Source: DHVE2 group archaeon (GTDB taxonomy: Archaea; Thermoplasmatota; Thermoplasmata; Thermoplasmatales; Aciduliprofundaceae). Taken from it: a stretch of 64,000 nt of DNA. Under the pieces are notes generated by a model. The model did not search any database, had not been told where the DNA came from, and was given only the letters and a program-made list of their open reading frames with translations. The stretch's first letter is position 1; each line of letters begins with the position of its first letter. Of this stretch, positions 8,669-16,767 are shown one piece after another. Location of the stretch: the NCBI GenBank assembly GCA_015523125.1, contig WAKX01000014.1, positions 45,386 through 109,385 on the forward strand. Direction: 5' to 3'. The position numbers were made by a program, and so were the translations under genes.

Positions 8669-9001
8669 ATGGTGGAAACAATCAAGGAGCTCTTGGATGA
8701 TTTCAAAGCCAAAACCAATGCAGATAAGGTTATTTTGGTTAGTAGAACTGGAATGTTTATAGAAGGAGATGAGTTGGACAACCAAGACACTTTTTCCGCC
8801 ATGAGCGCCATAGTTTTGGGGGCTTCTGAAACCGCCACCTCCATGATAGGGACCGTGGAAAAAATCGTTGTGGACATAAAAAAAGGCTACAAGCTAATTA
8901 TAACTTCCGCTGGAAAGAGAGGGGTACTTGCGGTGGTTTCCAATAAGGACCACTGGAATGAAATCTCAGAGCTTCGGGAAAAATTAAAGGACATGATTTA
9001 A
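8669..9001 (+). CDS. Roadblock/LC7 domain protein
   Basis: This 110-residue protein has the roadblock fold: a leading helix, VILVSRTGMFI strand-turn, SAMSAIVLGASETA helix and a VVSNKDHW tail. Roadblock proteins (MglB-like) regulate small Ras-like GTPases of the MglA type in prokaryotes; no GTPase gene is present in this window. An ATATATATAAT box at 8637-8648 lies 25 nt before the ATG. It overlaps the convergent PHP gene by 4 nt. Confidence 0.82.
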   Translation: MVETIKELLDDFKAKTNADKVILVSRTGMFIEGDELDNQDTFSAMSAIVLGASETATSMIGTVEKIVVDIKKGYKLIITSAGKRGVLAVVSNKDHWNEISELREKLKDMI

Positions 9002-9639
9002 ATCTTTTTGAACCCACGGAAAGCCCATTGAATTACTGCTTTCTTCACATATCTGAGCGTTTCTTTGGTATTTCTCGAAGCTCCGAATGTATTACCTCCT
9101 TTAAAGCATGAAATGGTGTCGAAGCAATCCACCAAAGCCCCTGCTTTTCCTATCTCATCGGGATAGTGAGCATCGCTGCCCGCGGTAAATATTCCTCCGT
9201 ATGTCTCCCACAACTTCCTTGCCTTTTCATTTGATTTCTTTTTACATCTTCCGTTGAATATTTCTATACCATCCACCTTTTTTATGTTTTTCAGTGTCTC
9301 TTTCTCCCCGACTCCAGACCAGAACCGGTAGGGATGCGCAATAACCGCAATACCCCCATTCTCATGGATTCTCTCGATTGTTTCTTCCACACTTAACCCA
9401 CGGGGAATCAATTCATCCACGTTGTAAGCCAGAACATGTCCCGAAGAAGTGGATATTTCAATTCCGACAATAACTGGAATAATCTTTAATTCCTTAGCTT
9501 TCAACGCACCTTTGATTTCGTTGTGATCCGTTATGGCGATTGCATCTAAACCCCTTTTCTTCGCGATTTTCAGCACATCCTTCGGAGGAACCATCCCATC
9601 CGGCGAATAGGTGGTGTGGATGTGCATGTCTATTTTCAT
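8998..9639 (-). CDS. PHP-domain metal-dependent phosphoesterase
   Basis: This 213-residue PHP protein has MHIHTTYSPDG at the N-terminus, AIAITDHNE, VIAHPYRFW and GSDAHYPDEIG. These are the metal ligands typical of trpH-like nucleoside 3',5'-bisphosphate or oligonucleotide phosphatases. Its ATG overlaps the metG stop by 4 nt, so it is translated from the metG transcript. The substrate is not known. Confidence 0.85.
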   Translation of the reverse strand: MKIDMHIHTTYSPDGMVPPKDVLKIAKKRGLDAIAITDHNEIKGALKAKELKIIPVIVGIEISTSSGHVLAYNVDELIPRGLSVEETIERIHENGGIAVIAHPYRFWSGVGEKETLKNIKKVDGIEIFNGRCKKKSNEKARKLWETYGGIFTAGSDAHYPDEIGKAGALVDCFDTISCFKGGNTFGASRNTKETLRYVKKAVIQWAFRGFKKI

Positions 9640-11825
9640 CTCACCTGCCCTCCGGGGGTGATTCTCTTATCGGGAACTATGAGAACTTCGCCAACATGAA
9701 GTATCAATGGCTTTTTATCGTGGAACACCACTCCCTGCTTGCCGAGCCACTCATCACGGAGCGGAAAATCTAAGGTATACTCTTCCGCACCAATTGCCTT
9801 GTTCTCTTTGATATCCACTACCTCGATTTTCATCTTTTTGAATTTCTTGAATTTGAGTGTTTTCTCCCCCGCCGGCTCGGCCCCGTTGGCCATGACCTTG
9901 GTTCCGGGTTTCAAATCTTCCATGGGCTTCAAAAGGGCAACCCTCTCGCCGTCGTCGCCTGCCAGAAGCATACCGTGGGATTTCACACCTCTAAGAGTGG
10001 CGGGTTCCAAATTGTAAAGAATGAGAACTTCCCTGCCTTCAAGTTCTTCACGAGAATAATATTTCTTAAGCCCGGCAACCACCGTTCTCTCATCATCTCC
10101 GAGATCAAGCTTCACAATGTATAATTTCTCCGCATCAGGATGATCTTCCACGCTTTTGACTCTCGCCACGCGGATATCCATCTGGTTCCACTTCTCGTAC
10201 CTTTCCTCTTCCAATTCAATTTTGTGGAAAAGGTGCTCAGGCTCCTTCAATTTTCTTCCGGCGGGAAGATTCTTTATTCCCTCGTTCCACTGATGCTCGA
10301 ATATGGAATCCTCGTTCCCTAAATATTTCCACACTTTTTCCGAGGAGAAAGGAAGGAATGGAGCTCCGAATACGGCCAACGCCTGAACCATCTGGAGGCA
10401 TATATTAATCGTTGTACCGCATTTCTCTTTGTTTTCTTTGCACTGAGTCCATGGTGCTTTCTTCGTGAAATATATGTTTCCGAAATTCACAAGCTCCAGC
10501 CATTCTTTAATTGCCTTTTTGAACTCCACATTCTCTATGTATTCACTCATCTTCTTGCGAGTTCTCATTATCATCTTCAACGCTTCTCTATCCAGCTCGT
10601 CCACGTCCCCGCGTGGCGGAATCTCGCCGAAGTTGCGGTACGCGAAACTAAGGATTCTGTAAACCAGATTTGCGTATTTTCCAACAAGAGTTTCATTAAT
10701 CGTCGAGATGAAATTCTCCCATGTGAAGTTGAAATCGCGGTGCTCCGGCATGTTTACAGCGCCGTAGAATCGAATCATGTCCGGCTCGAAGTTATCCAGA
10801 AGCTCCGGCATCCAAACACCTATCTTCTTGCTCTTTGAGAATTTCCTTCCGGAGAATTGAAGATACTCGTTGGCCACCACGTTGTACGGCAAGTTTAGAT
10901 CTCCGTGGGCCATAAGCATGGCGGGCCAGATTATTGTGTGGAAAGGAATGTTATCTTTGCCCAAAAAATAAAAATGTTTTGCCTCTTTTTTCCAGTAATT
11001 CTCCCACGATTTCCCATTCCTGCGGGCCCATTCCATGCTCGCGGAGAGATAGCCAATTACTGCGTCGAACCAAACGTATATCCTCTTATCCTCGTAACCT
11101 TCCATTGGTATTTCAACGCCCCAGTTTATATCGCGAGTTATGGCCCTGTCCTTCAATCCTGATTTGAGAAATTGATATGTGAATCTCTTAACGTTGTCCC
11201 TCCAGAAGTCTTTCTCTTCGATCCAAGAAATTAGGCGATCCTCCAATTTGCTCAACGCAAAGAATATGTGCTTGCTCTTCCTGAATTCCGTAGGTGTGTT
11301 GCATATGGCGCACCGCGGCTCTATGAGGTCCTTCGGATCTAAAGTTCTCCCGCAGTTGTCACACTGGTCTCCGTGGGCGTTCTCGTAGCCGCAGTAGGGA
11401 CAGGTACCAACCACGTAGCGATCCGGAAGGAAGCGATGACATTTGGGGCAATATGGAAGGAGCATCTCCTCCTCGTACAGATACCCGTTCTCTAAGAGTT
11501 TCAGGAAGAATTCTTTAACGACTTTTTCGTGATTTTCATGCGAGGTGCGGTAAAACAGATCAAAAGAGATTCCCAGTTTATTCATAACTTCGCTGTTTAT
11601 CTTATGGTACCTATCCACTATCTCTTGCGGACTCTTTCCCTCCTTCTCGGCGGTTATGGTCACAGGCGTACCATGCTCGTCACTGCCGGATACCATGAGA
11701 ACATCATTTCCAATCATTCGATTGTACCTTGCGAATATGTCCGCAGGCAAGTAAGCGCCCATGACATGTCCTAAATGAACCACACCGTTTGCGTAGGGCC
11801 AAGCAACACCTATAAATATTCTCAT
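9636..11825 (-). CDS. metG: Methionyl-tRNA synthetase with C-terminal tRNA-binding domain
   Basis: This 729-residue class I synthetase charges tRNA-Met. The HIGH signature is HLGH (near residue 17), KMSKS appears as KFSKS, and the connective peptide holds four cysteine pairs of a zinc knuckle set (CPKCH, CPYCG, CDNCG, CAIC). The C-terminal 110 residues form an EMAP/OB-fold tRNA-binding domain (MDIRVARVKSVEDHPDAEKL), fused as in many bacteria. A TTTAAAAAAAT box on the minus strand near 11850 suggests a short or absent leader. Confidence 0.97.
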   Translation of the reverse strand: MRIFIGVAWPYANGVVHLGHVMGAYLPADIFARYNRMIGNDVLMVSGSDEHGTPVTITAEKEGKSPQEIVDRYHKINSEVMNKLGISFDLFYRTSHENHEKVVKEFFLKLLENGYLYEEEMLLPYCPKCHRFLPDRYVVGTCPYCGYENAHGDQCDNCGRTLDPKDLIEPRCAICNTPTEFRKSKHIFFALSKLEDRLISWIEEKDFWRDNVKRFTYQFLKSGLKDRAITRDINWGVEIPMEGYEDKRIYVWFDAVIGYLSASMEWARRNGKSWENYWKKEAKHFYFLGKDNIPFHTIIWPAMLMAHGDLNLPYNVVANEYLQFSGRKFSKSKKIGVWMPELLDNFEPDMIRFYGAVNMPEHRDFNFTWENFISTINETLVGKYANLVYRILSFAYRNFGEIPPRGDVDELDREALKMIMRTRKKMSEYIENVEFKKAIKEWLELVNFGNIYFTKKAPWTQCKENKEKCGTTINICLQMVQALAVFGAPFLPFSSEKVWKYLGNEDSIFEHQWNEGIKNLPAGRKLKEPEHLFHKIELEEERYEKWNQMDIRVARVKSVEDHPDAEKLYIVKLDLGDDERTVVAGLKKYYSREELEGREVLILYNLEPATLRGVKSHGMLLAGDDGERVALLKPMEDLKPGTKVMANGAEPAGEKTLKFKKFKKMKIEVVDIKENKAIGAEEYTLDFPLRDEWLGKQGVVFHDKKPLILHVGEVLIVPDKRITPGGQVR

Positions 11826-11835
11826 AAAGGCAGGT

Positions 11836-12000
11836 ATGCGTTACAATTTTTTTAAATTTTGGGTACTTCCAGAAACGAAAAGCCATTCTCCCAGAGTTAC
11901 GGAGCTCGTTAGGGGCGTAAAAAGTGCACACGTTGAGGAAAATAAATGCACGTTCCGTTGTGATGAGCATCATGAGTATGTTGTAACTTGGAAGGAGTGA
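11836..12000 (+). CDS. Small protein of 54 residues
   Basis: A short frame starts MRYNFFKFWVLPETK and ends CDEHHEYVVTWKE. It has a basic, aromatic N-terminus and a C-terminal pair of cysteines with two histidines (CTFRCDEHH) that could bind metal. A TATAAATATT box at 11810-11819 lies about 22 nt before the ATG, overlapping the start of the divergent metG. I do not recognise the family. The two start sites are only 10 bp apart back to back. Confidence 0.5.
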   Translation: MRYNFFKFWVLPETKSHSPRVTELVRGVKSAHVEENKCTFRCDEHHEYVVTWKE

Positions 12001-12047
12001 AACTAACAGCAAAAAAGTTTTATTCTATCTCCCAATAACGCTAACGA

Positions 12048-12278
12048 ATGACTTCAGAGTACAGCGAAAAAGTGGAAGAAATTATGACGAATGAGTTAGG
12101 ACAATTAGGTAAATTCGTGATAAAAAAGCAGTGCATGGACTTGGGAATAGATCCAGATAACATAAAAAAGGAAGATTTGCCAAAGCTGGCCAAAGCTTTG
12201 GGAAAGGTCATGATAACATTTGGAGGGGACGAAAAAGCTAAAGAGATAGAGATGAAAATCAGGCGTCTTGCTCACTAA
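12048..12278 (+). CDS. Small conserved archaeal protein, 76 residues
   Basis: This acidic-basic helical protein has a dense core (GKFVIKKQCMDLGIDPDNIK, then DLPKLAKAL and MITFGG) that looks conserved across euryarchaea in my recollection, but no function is established. An AGTTTTATT box near 12016-12024 is placed for a leaderless start. Its last 20 bp overlap the convergent Taw1 gene. Confidence 0.7.
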   Translation: MTSEYSEKVEEIMTNELGQLGKFVIKKQCMDLGIDPDNIKKEDLPKLAKALGKVMITFGGDEKAKEIEMKIRRLAH

Positions 12279-13197
12279 TCTTTTTGGGATTCTTATGCTT
12301 TGAAAGCAAGACCACACGACTATCTTCCTTCTCATCAATGTAATTATATCCCATCTCTGACGCCAGAGAATTTGCAAAATTCCGTATTTCTTCGTGAGAG
12401 GGCATGTTACTTAAATTCAACCTCTCCCTCGAATAACCCACGAACACATACGCCTTTGGCTCTACGAAATCAGGAGAGGCAAGGGAATCGAGCTTCGCGT
12501 ACTCCTTCACATACTCCATATTCCACCCCTTAACCAAGGTATGCCTTATCACAGTTCTCGTGTCAAGGGAAGGAAGAAGCTCTAAGGTTCTCATCAGCCT
12601 TTCCCAGCCGTTCTTTATTAAAGGAACCAGGAGCTTTTTGTAAATTTCTTCATTGGGAGCAGCGAGGGTCACGTACAATTGCGTTGGTAATGGATCAAGA
12701 TTTTCCAACACCTCCGGCATGGTTCCATTGGTCACTAAGAATGTTGTGAATCCCCTCTTGTGATATTCCTCTATCAATTCCCCCAATCTAGGATAAAGCG
12801 TGGGCTCCCCGATCAGCGAGATTGCCACATGCTTTGGATCCATAGCCTCTTCCCATTTCTTTCTGTCCACCCTAGGATCTCCTTTGTACCCCACGATTAA
12901 TCTCTTCTGCTGCTTTATGCTCTCCTCCACTATGAACTCGGGATCATCTACTTCCTTCAGATAAACTTCGCTGAATCCCTGAAAACGCCAGCAGAACAGG
13001 CAGTTCTGAGTGCAATTATTCACGGCGGGGCTCATCTGCAGACATCTATGGGTTTTTATTCCGTAAAATTGCTGCTTGTAGCAAAATCTGTTACGAAGCA
13101 AACTCTCGCGAAGCCAGTGACAGAGTTTAACAGCGCTGTGGTTACCGACGATAGCATATCCCTGCTTTTCGAGAATTCGCTTAGTATCCTTATCCAT
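12259..13197 (-). CDS. taw1: 4-demethylwyosine synthase (Taw1/TYW1)
   Basis: This 312-residue radical SAM enzyme condenses pyruvate with N1-methylguanosine-37 of tRNA-Phe to form the tricyclic wyosine core. C62, C66 and C69 form the CxxxCxxC SAM cluster; C26, C39 and C52 form the second cluster. Counting from the ATG at 13197 gives the same numbers I recall for the Pyrococcus enzyme, which supports that start. A GTTTAAATAA box near 13218-13226, overlapping the ftsJ stop, also places a leaderless start there and excludes the ATG at 13209. Confidence 0.95.
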   Translation of the reverse strand: MDKDTKRILEKQGYAIVGNHSAVKLCHWLRESLLRNRFCYKQQFYGIKTHRCLQMSPAVNNCTQNCLFCWRFQGFSEVYLKEVDDPEFIVEESIKQQKRLIVGYKGDPRVDRKKWEEAMDPKHVAISLIGEPTLYPRLGELIEEYHKRGFTTFLVTNGTMPEVLENLDPLPTQLYVTLAAPNEEIYKKLLVPLIKNGWERLMRTLELLPSLDTRTVIRHTLVKGWNMEYVKEYAKLDSLASPDFVEPKAYVFVGYSRERLNLSNMPSHEEIRNFANSLASEMGYNYIDEKEDSRVVLLSKHKNPKKISEQDA

Positions 13198-13221
13198 AAA
13201 TAGAGGCATGTGTGCACTTAT

Positions 13222-13803
13222 TTAAACCTGCCTCTTATACCTTTTGCAAATAACATAGGTTTCTGAGCTGCTGGGCGTGGACGCCTTTGGCTTATGAACC
13301 TTGACCAGATCAAACTCCTTCTCCAGCTTTTTCTTGAACCCATGGAGCATATCTCCCTGGAACACCTTGACCACCATGTGCCCTCCGTCCTTGAGAAAAA
13401 TGCGTGAAATCTCAAAGGCTCTCTCGGCAAGCTCCATAGACCTTGCATGATCCCAAGATTGCACCCCTGATATCTTCGGGGCCATATCCGATATTACAAC
13501 ATCTACCTCATCAACTTTTTCCTTTATTTTACCCACTATGTCCTCGGAGAATATATCCCCGCGAATGAACTCCACGCCCTTCACGTGCATTGGATTCAAA
13601 TCCACCCCGATTACTCGGCCTTCATCGCCAACTTCTTCTTTGGCGACTTGGCTCCAGCCGCCCGGCGAGGATCCTAAATCGAGAACAACGAAGCCTTTTT
13701 TAAAAATATAAAAACGTTGGTTAATTTGGATTAACTTGAAAGCCGCTCTGCTCTTGTATCCCTTTTTCTTTGCAAGGTGATAGTAGTAATCCTTCCTCTT
13801 CAA
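13222..13803 (-). CDS. rlmE: FtsJ/RlmE-type RNA 2'-O-methyltransferase
   Basis: This 193-residue Rossmann methylase has the SAM motif LDLGSSPGGWSQ and the full K-D-K-E catalytic tetrad (K23, D106, K146, E181). In bacteria RlmE modifies U2552 of 23S rRNA; archaeal members may act on rRNA or tRNA. Its ATG overlaps the gcvH stop by 4 nt, so the two are co-translated. Confidence 0.9.
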   Translation of the reverse strand: MKRKDYYYHLAKKKGYKSRAAFKLIQINQRFYIFKKGFVVLDLGSSPGGWSQVAKEEVGDEGRVIGVDLNPMHVKGVEFIRGDIFSEDIVGKIKEKVDEVDVVISDMAPKISGVQSWDHARSMELAERAFEISRIFLKDGGHMVVKVFQGDMLHGFKKKLEKEFDLVKVHKPKASTPSSSETYVICKRYKRQV

Positions 13804-14189
13804 TGTGCATTCTCCTCTTCTTCAACGTGCTTCTTGTAGGCTTCCGCGTCCATTAACTCGTTGAGCTCGTCGGGATTTTCGATTTCGATCTCCACGAGCC
13901 AATTCTCATAAGGATCTTCGTTGAGAAGTTCGGGCTGGTCAACCACATCGTTGTTCACGGCCACTATTTTGCCGGAGAGGGGCATGTATATGTCGCTGGC
14001 GCTCTTCACGGATTCGACCACCGCGAAAGAATCGCCCTTGTTGAAATGCTCTCCCTCTTCGGGAAGCTCCACATAAACTATATCGTTTAGCTGCTCCTGC
14101 GCGTAATATGTGATGCCAACCTTCGCCTTATTTCCATCGACCCTGACCCACTCGTGGGTTTTCGTGTATTTCAAATCCTTCGGATACAT
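13800..14189 (-). CDS. gcvH: Glycine cleavage system H protein
   Basis: This 129-residue lipoyl carrier protein has the lipoylation motif VESVKSASD with the attachment lysine at K62. It normally shuttles the aminomethyl group between GcvP, GcvT and lipoamide dehydrogenase; none of these partners lies in the window. AGGTGAT sits 5 nt before the ATG at 14189, making an upstream in-frame GTG unlikely. It leads the operon gcvH-ftsJ. Confidence 0.93.
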   Translation of the reverse strand: MYPKDLKYTKTHEWVRVDGNKAKVGITYYAQEQLNDIVYVELPEEGEHFNKGDSFAVVESVKSASDIYMPLSGKIVAVNNDVVDQPELLNEDPYENWLVEIEIENPDELNELMDAEAYKKHVEEEENAH

Positions 14190-14295
14190 ATGAATCACCT
14201 ACGGGGTGAAAAGAATTGAACGATAAAAATCTTTGCTCTTCTGAGAGGGAACATTGATATTCCTGCAATCCATTCCCCATAAGAAGGTGATAAAA

Positions 14296-16710
14296 ATGCC
14301 TTCCAAAAATTACAAAGCTATGAGCGTGGAAGACACGCTTAAGGATTTAAAAACATCACTAAGCACGGGGCTCAGCGAGGATGAAGCGAAAAAGAGGCTG
14401 GAAAAATACGGATATAACGAGATACCTGAGAAGAAAAAGAGCCCAATTTTAAAATTCCTGTCTTATTTCTGGGGTCCAATCCCGTGGATGATCGAAATTG
14501 CCGCAATTCTGTCAATAGCAGTGCGACACTGGGAAGATTTTTGGATTATTTTCTCACTTCTCATCCTCAATGCCGTTGTGGGATTCTGGGAGGAGAAAAA
14601 AGCGGAGGATGTAATAGCATTCCTCCAGAATAAAATGGCGGTCCGAGCTCGGGTGCTTCGCGACGGAAAGTGGAAAGTCATTCCGGGCAAAGAGGTTGTG
14701 CCAGGAGACATAGTGAGGATAAGAATGGGAGACATAGTTCCTGCAGACATCAAGCTCATAGATGGTGATTTTCTAAGCGTGGACCAATCCGCCTTGACGG
14801 GCGAATCTCTCCTTGTGAGCAAAAAAGTGGGTGAGATAATTTTCTCGGGTTCGATAGTTAAGAAGGGAGAGATGACCGGCGTGGTCGTTGCCACCGGACT
14901 ACACACATATTTTGGAAAGACCGTAAAATTGGTTGAGGAAGCGCATACAGTGAGTTCATTCCAGAAGATGATTCTGAAGGTGGGCAACTATTTAATCATT
15001 TTAGCGCTCATTCTCGTATCTGCGGTGTTCTTTGTGGCCATATACCGCCATGAGAGTCTTTTAGAGACTTTGAGATTCAGCCTGGTGCTCACCGTCGCCG
15101 CCATACCTGCGGCTCTACCTGCGGTGCTCTCGGTGACCATGGCAGTGGGCGCTTACAATTTAGCGAAGAAGAAGGCAATAGTCAGAAAATTGACTGCCAT
15201 TGACGAACTTGCTGGCGTGGACATACTCTGCTCGGATAAGACCGGTACACTTACTCAGAACAAGCTCACTCCCGGAACCCCTGTAAGCTTCGGAGAATTT
15301 GAAAGGGAAGATGTGATTTTATACGGAGCACTCGCGTCCAGAGAAGAAGACAACGACCCGATAGATATAGCAATCCTCAACTCATTAGAGAAATACGGAG
15401 TGAAGGACGAATTTAAGAAGTACAAACAGGTTAGCTTCGTGCCATTCGATCCGATAAGAAAGAGAACGGAAGCGGAGATAGAAAATGGAAAGAGATTTCG
15501 CGTATCTAAGGGAGCTCCGCAGGTAATTTTGAGCATGTGCAGGATAAGCGAAGAAGATAGAAAAAAAGCGGAGAACATGGTTGAAGGGTACGCAAAGCAC
15601 GGCTATAGAACATTGGGCGTCGCAATAAAAGAGGAAGATTGGAAATTCGTCGGATTGATTCCTCTCTTCGATCCTCCTCGCAACGATGCACCTCGAGCAA
15701 TAAAGGCAATAAAGCTCATGGGTGTTAAAGTAAAGATGATCACGGGAGACCATGGATCCATTGCGAAACACATCGGAGAGATGCTGGGCATAGGAAACAG
15801 GGTAGTGTCAATGAGCGAGTTAGAAGATATGAGAAAAAGAGGAAGAGAAATCGCGACGATAGTGGAAGAATCAGATATATTTGCAGAAGTGTTCCCGGAG
15901 CACAAGTACGAAATTGTGGAATCGCTCCAGAAGAAAGGACATTTGGTAGCAATGACCGGCGACGGTGTGAACGACGCCCCCGCATTGAAGAAGGCGGATT
16001 GCGGAATTGCAGTTAGCGGAGCCACTGATGCAGCGAGAGCCGCGGCAGCCGTTGCACTTCTTGAGCCGGGGCTTACTGTTATTGCGGACGCAATCAAAGA
16101 AGCAAGAAAGATATTTGCCAGAATGGAGAGCTATGTGGTTTACCGCATAACCGAGACTATAAGAGTGCTCTTCTTTATAACCCTCTCAATTATGATCTTC
16201 AATTTCTACCCTATCACCGCGTTGATGATCGTTCTCATAGCCCTTCTAAACGATGTTCCTATTTTAGCAATTGCTTACGATAACGTCAACGTTCACGACA
16301 AACCTGTGAAATGGAACATGCACAAAGTATTGGTGCTTTCAAGCATTTTAGGCATAGGTGGAGTAATAAGCTCGTTCTTCCTTTTCTACATAGCCAAGGA
16401 CATTTTAATGCTTAGCTACGCTGCCATTCAGACATTCGTGTTCCTGAAGCTTGCGGTGGCGGGGCACCTCACCATATTCGTAACCAGAAGCGAAAAATTC
16501 CTTTGGAGCAAGCCTCGGCCCAGTGGATTGCTTTTCTGGTCCGCGGTGGTAACGAAGATAATCGCAACCCTGATAGCGGGATTCGGATTCTTGGTGGCTC
16601 CAATAAGCTGGTGGCTCATCGCTCTGGTGTGGGGTTACGCTATGGTGTGGATGTTCGTACTTGATCAAATCAAGGCATGGACCATCAAAGAAATGAAATC
16701 CATATACTAA
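14296..16710 (+). CDS. Plasma-membrane-type proton-pumping P-type ATPase (P3A)
   Basis: This 804-residue P-type ATPase couples ATP hydrolysis to cation, probably proton, export. D314 of CSDKTGTLTQN is the phosphorylated aspartate. TGES is present as LTGESL, the hinge is GDGVNDAPALKKADCGIA, and about ten membrane helices flank them. The overall length and N-terminus (GLSEDEAKKRLEKYGYNEI) fit P3A enzymes of fungi, plants, methanogens and Thermoplasmata, useful for pH homeostasis in acid. GAAGGTGAT sits 4 nt before the ATG after a leader of about 45 nt. An upstream frame extension to 14254 is probably untranslated. Confidence 0.92.
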   Translation: MPSKNYKAMSVEDTLKDLKTSLSTGLSEDEAKKRLEKYGYNEIPEKKKSPILKFLSYFWGPIPWMIEIAAILSIAVRHWEDFWIIFSLLILNAVVGFWEEKKAEDVIAFLQNKMAVRARVLRDGKWKVIPGKEVVPGDIVRIRMGDIVPADIKLIDGDFLSVDQSALTGESLLVSKKVGEIIFSGSIVKKGEMTGVVVATGLHTYFGKTVKLVEEAHTVSSFQKMILKVGNYLIILALILVSAVFFVAIYRHESLLETLRFSLVLTVAAIPAALPAVLSVTMAVGAYNLAKKKAIVRKLTAIDELAGVDILCSDKTGTLTQNKLTPGTPVSFGEFEREDVILYGALASREEDNDPIDIAILNSLEKYGVKDEFKKYKQVSFVPFDPIRKRTEAEIENGKRFRVSKGAPQVILSMCRISEEDRKKAENMVEGYAKHGYRTLGVAIKEEDWKFVGLIPLFDPPRNDAPRAIKAIKLMGVKVKMITGDHGSIAKHIGEMLGIGNRVVSMSELEDMRKRGREIATIVEESDIFAEVFPEHKYEIVESLQKKGHLVAMTGDGVNDAPALKKADCGIAVSGATDAARAAAAVALLEPGLTVIADAIKEARKIFARMESYVVYRITETIRVLFFITLSIMIFNFYPITALMIVLIALLNDVPILAIAYDNVNVHDKPVKWNMHKVLVLSSILGIGGVISSFFLFYIAKDILMLSYAAIQTFVFLKLAVAGHLTIFVTRSEKFLWSKPRPSGLLFWSAVVTKIIATLIAGFGFLVAPISWWLIALVWGYAMVWMFVLDQIKAWTIKEMKSIY

Positions 16711-16724
16711 TTTTTTTAATTTTT
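16711..16724 (+). terminator. T-rich terminator after the proton ATPase
   Basis: Two T tracts follow the ATPase stop immediately (seven Ts, then four to five). This is the usual form of intrinsic terminator in euryarchaea, which needs no hairpin. Confidence 0.5.
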
Positions 16725-16767
16725 GGATGTGTAAAAACACATATACAACTTCCGCATATCTTATAAT

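Noticed and set aside
13198..13209. Taw1 start at 13209
   Set aside because: It is too near the TATA box to be in the transcript, and cysteine numbering fits the ATG at 13197.
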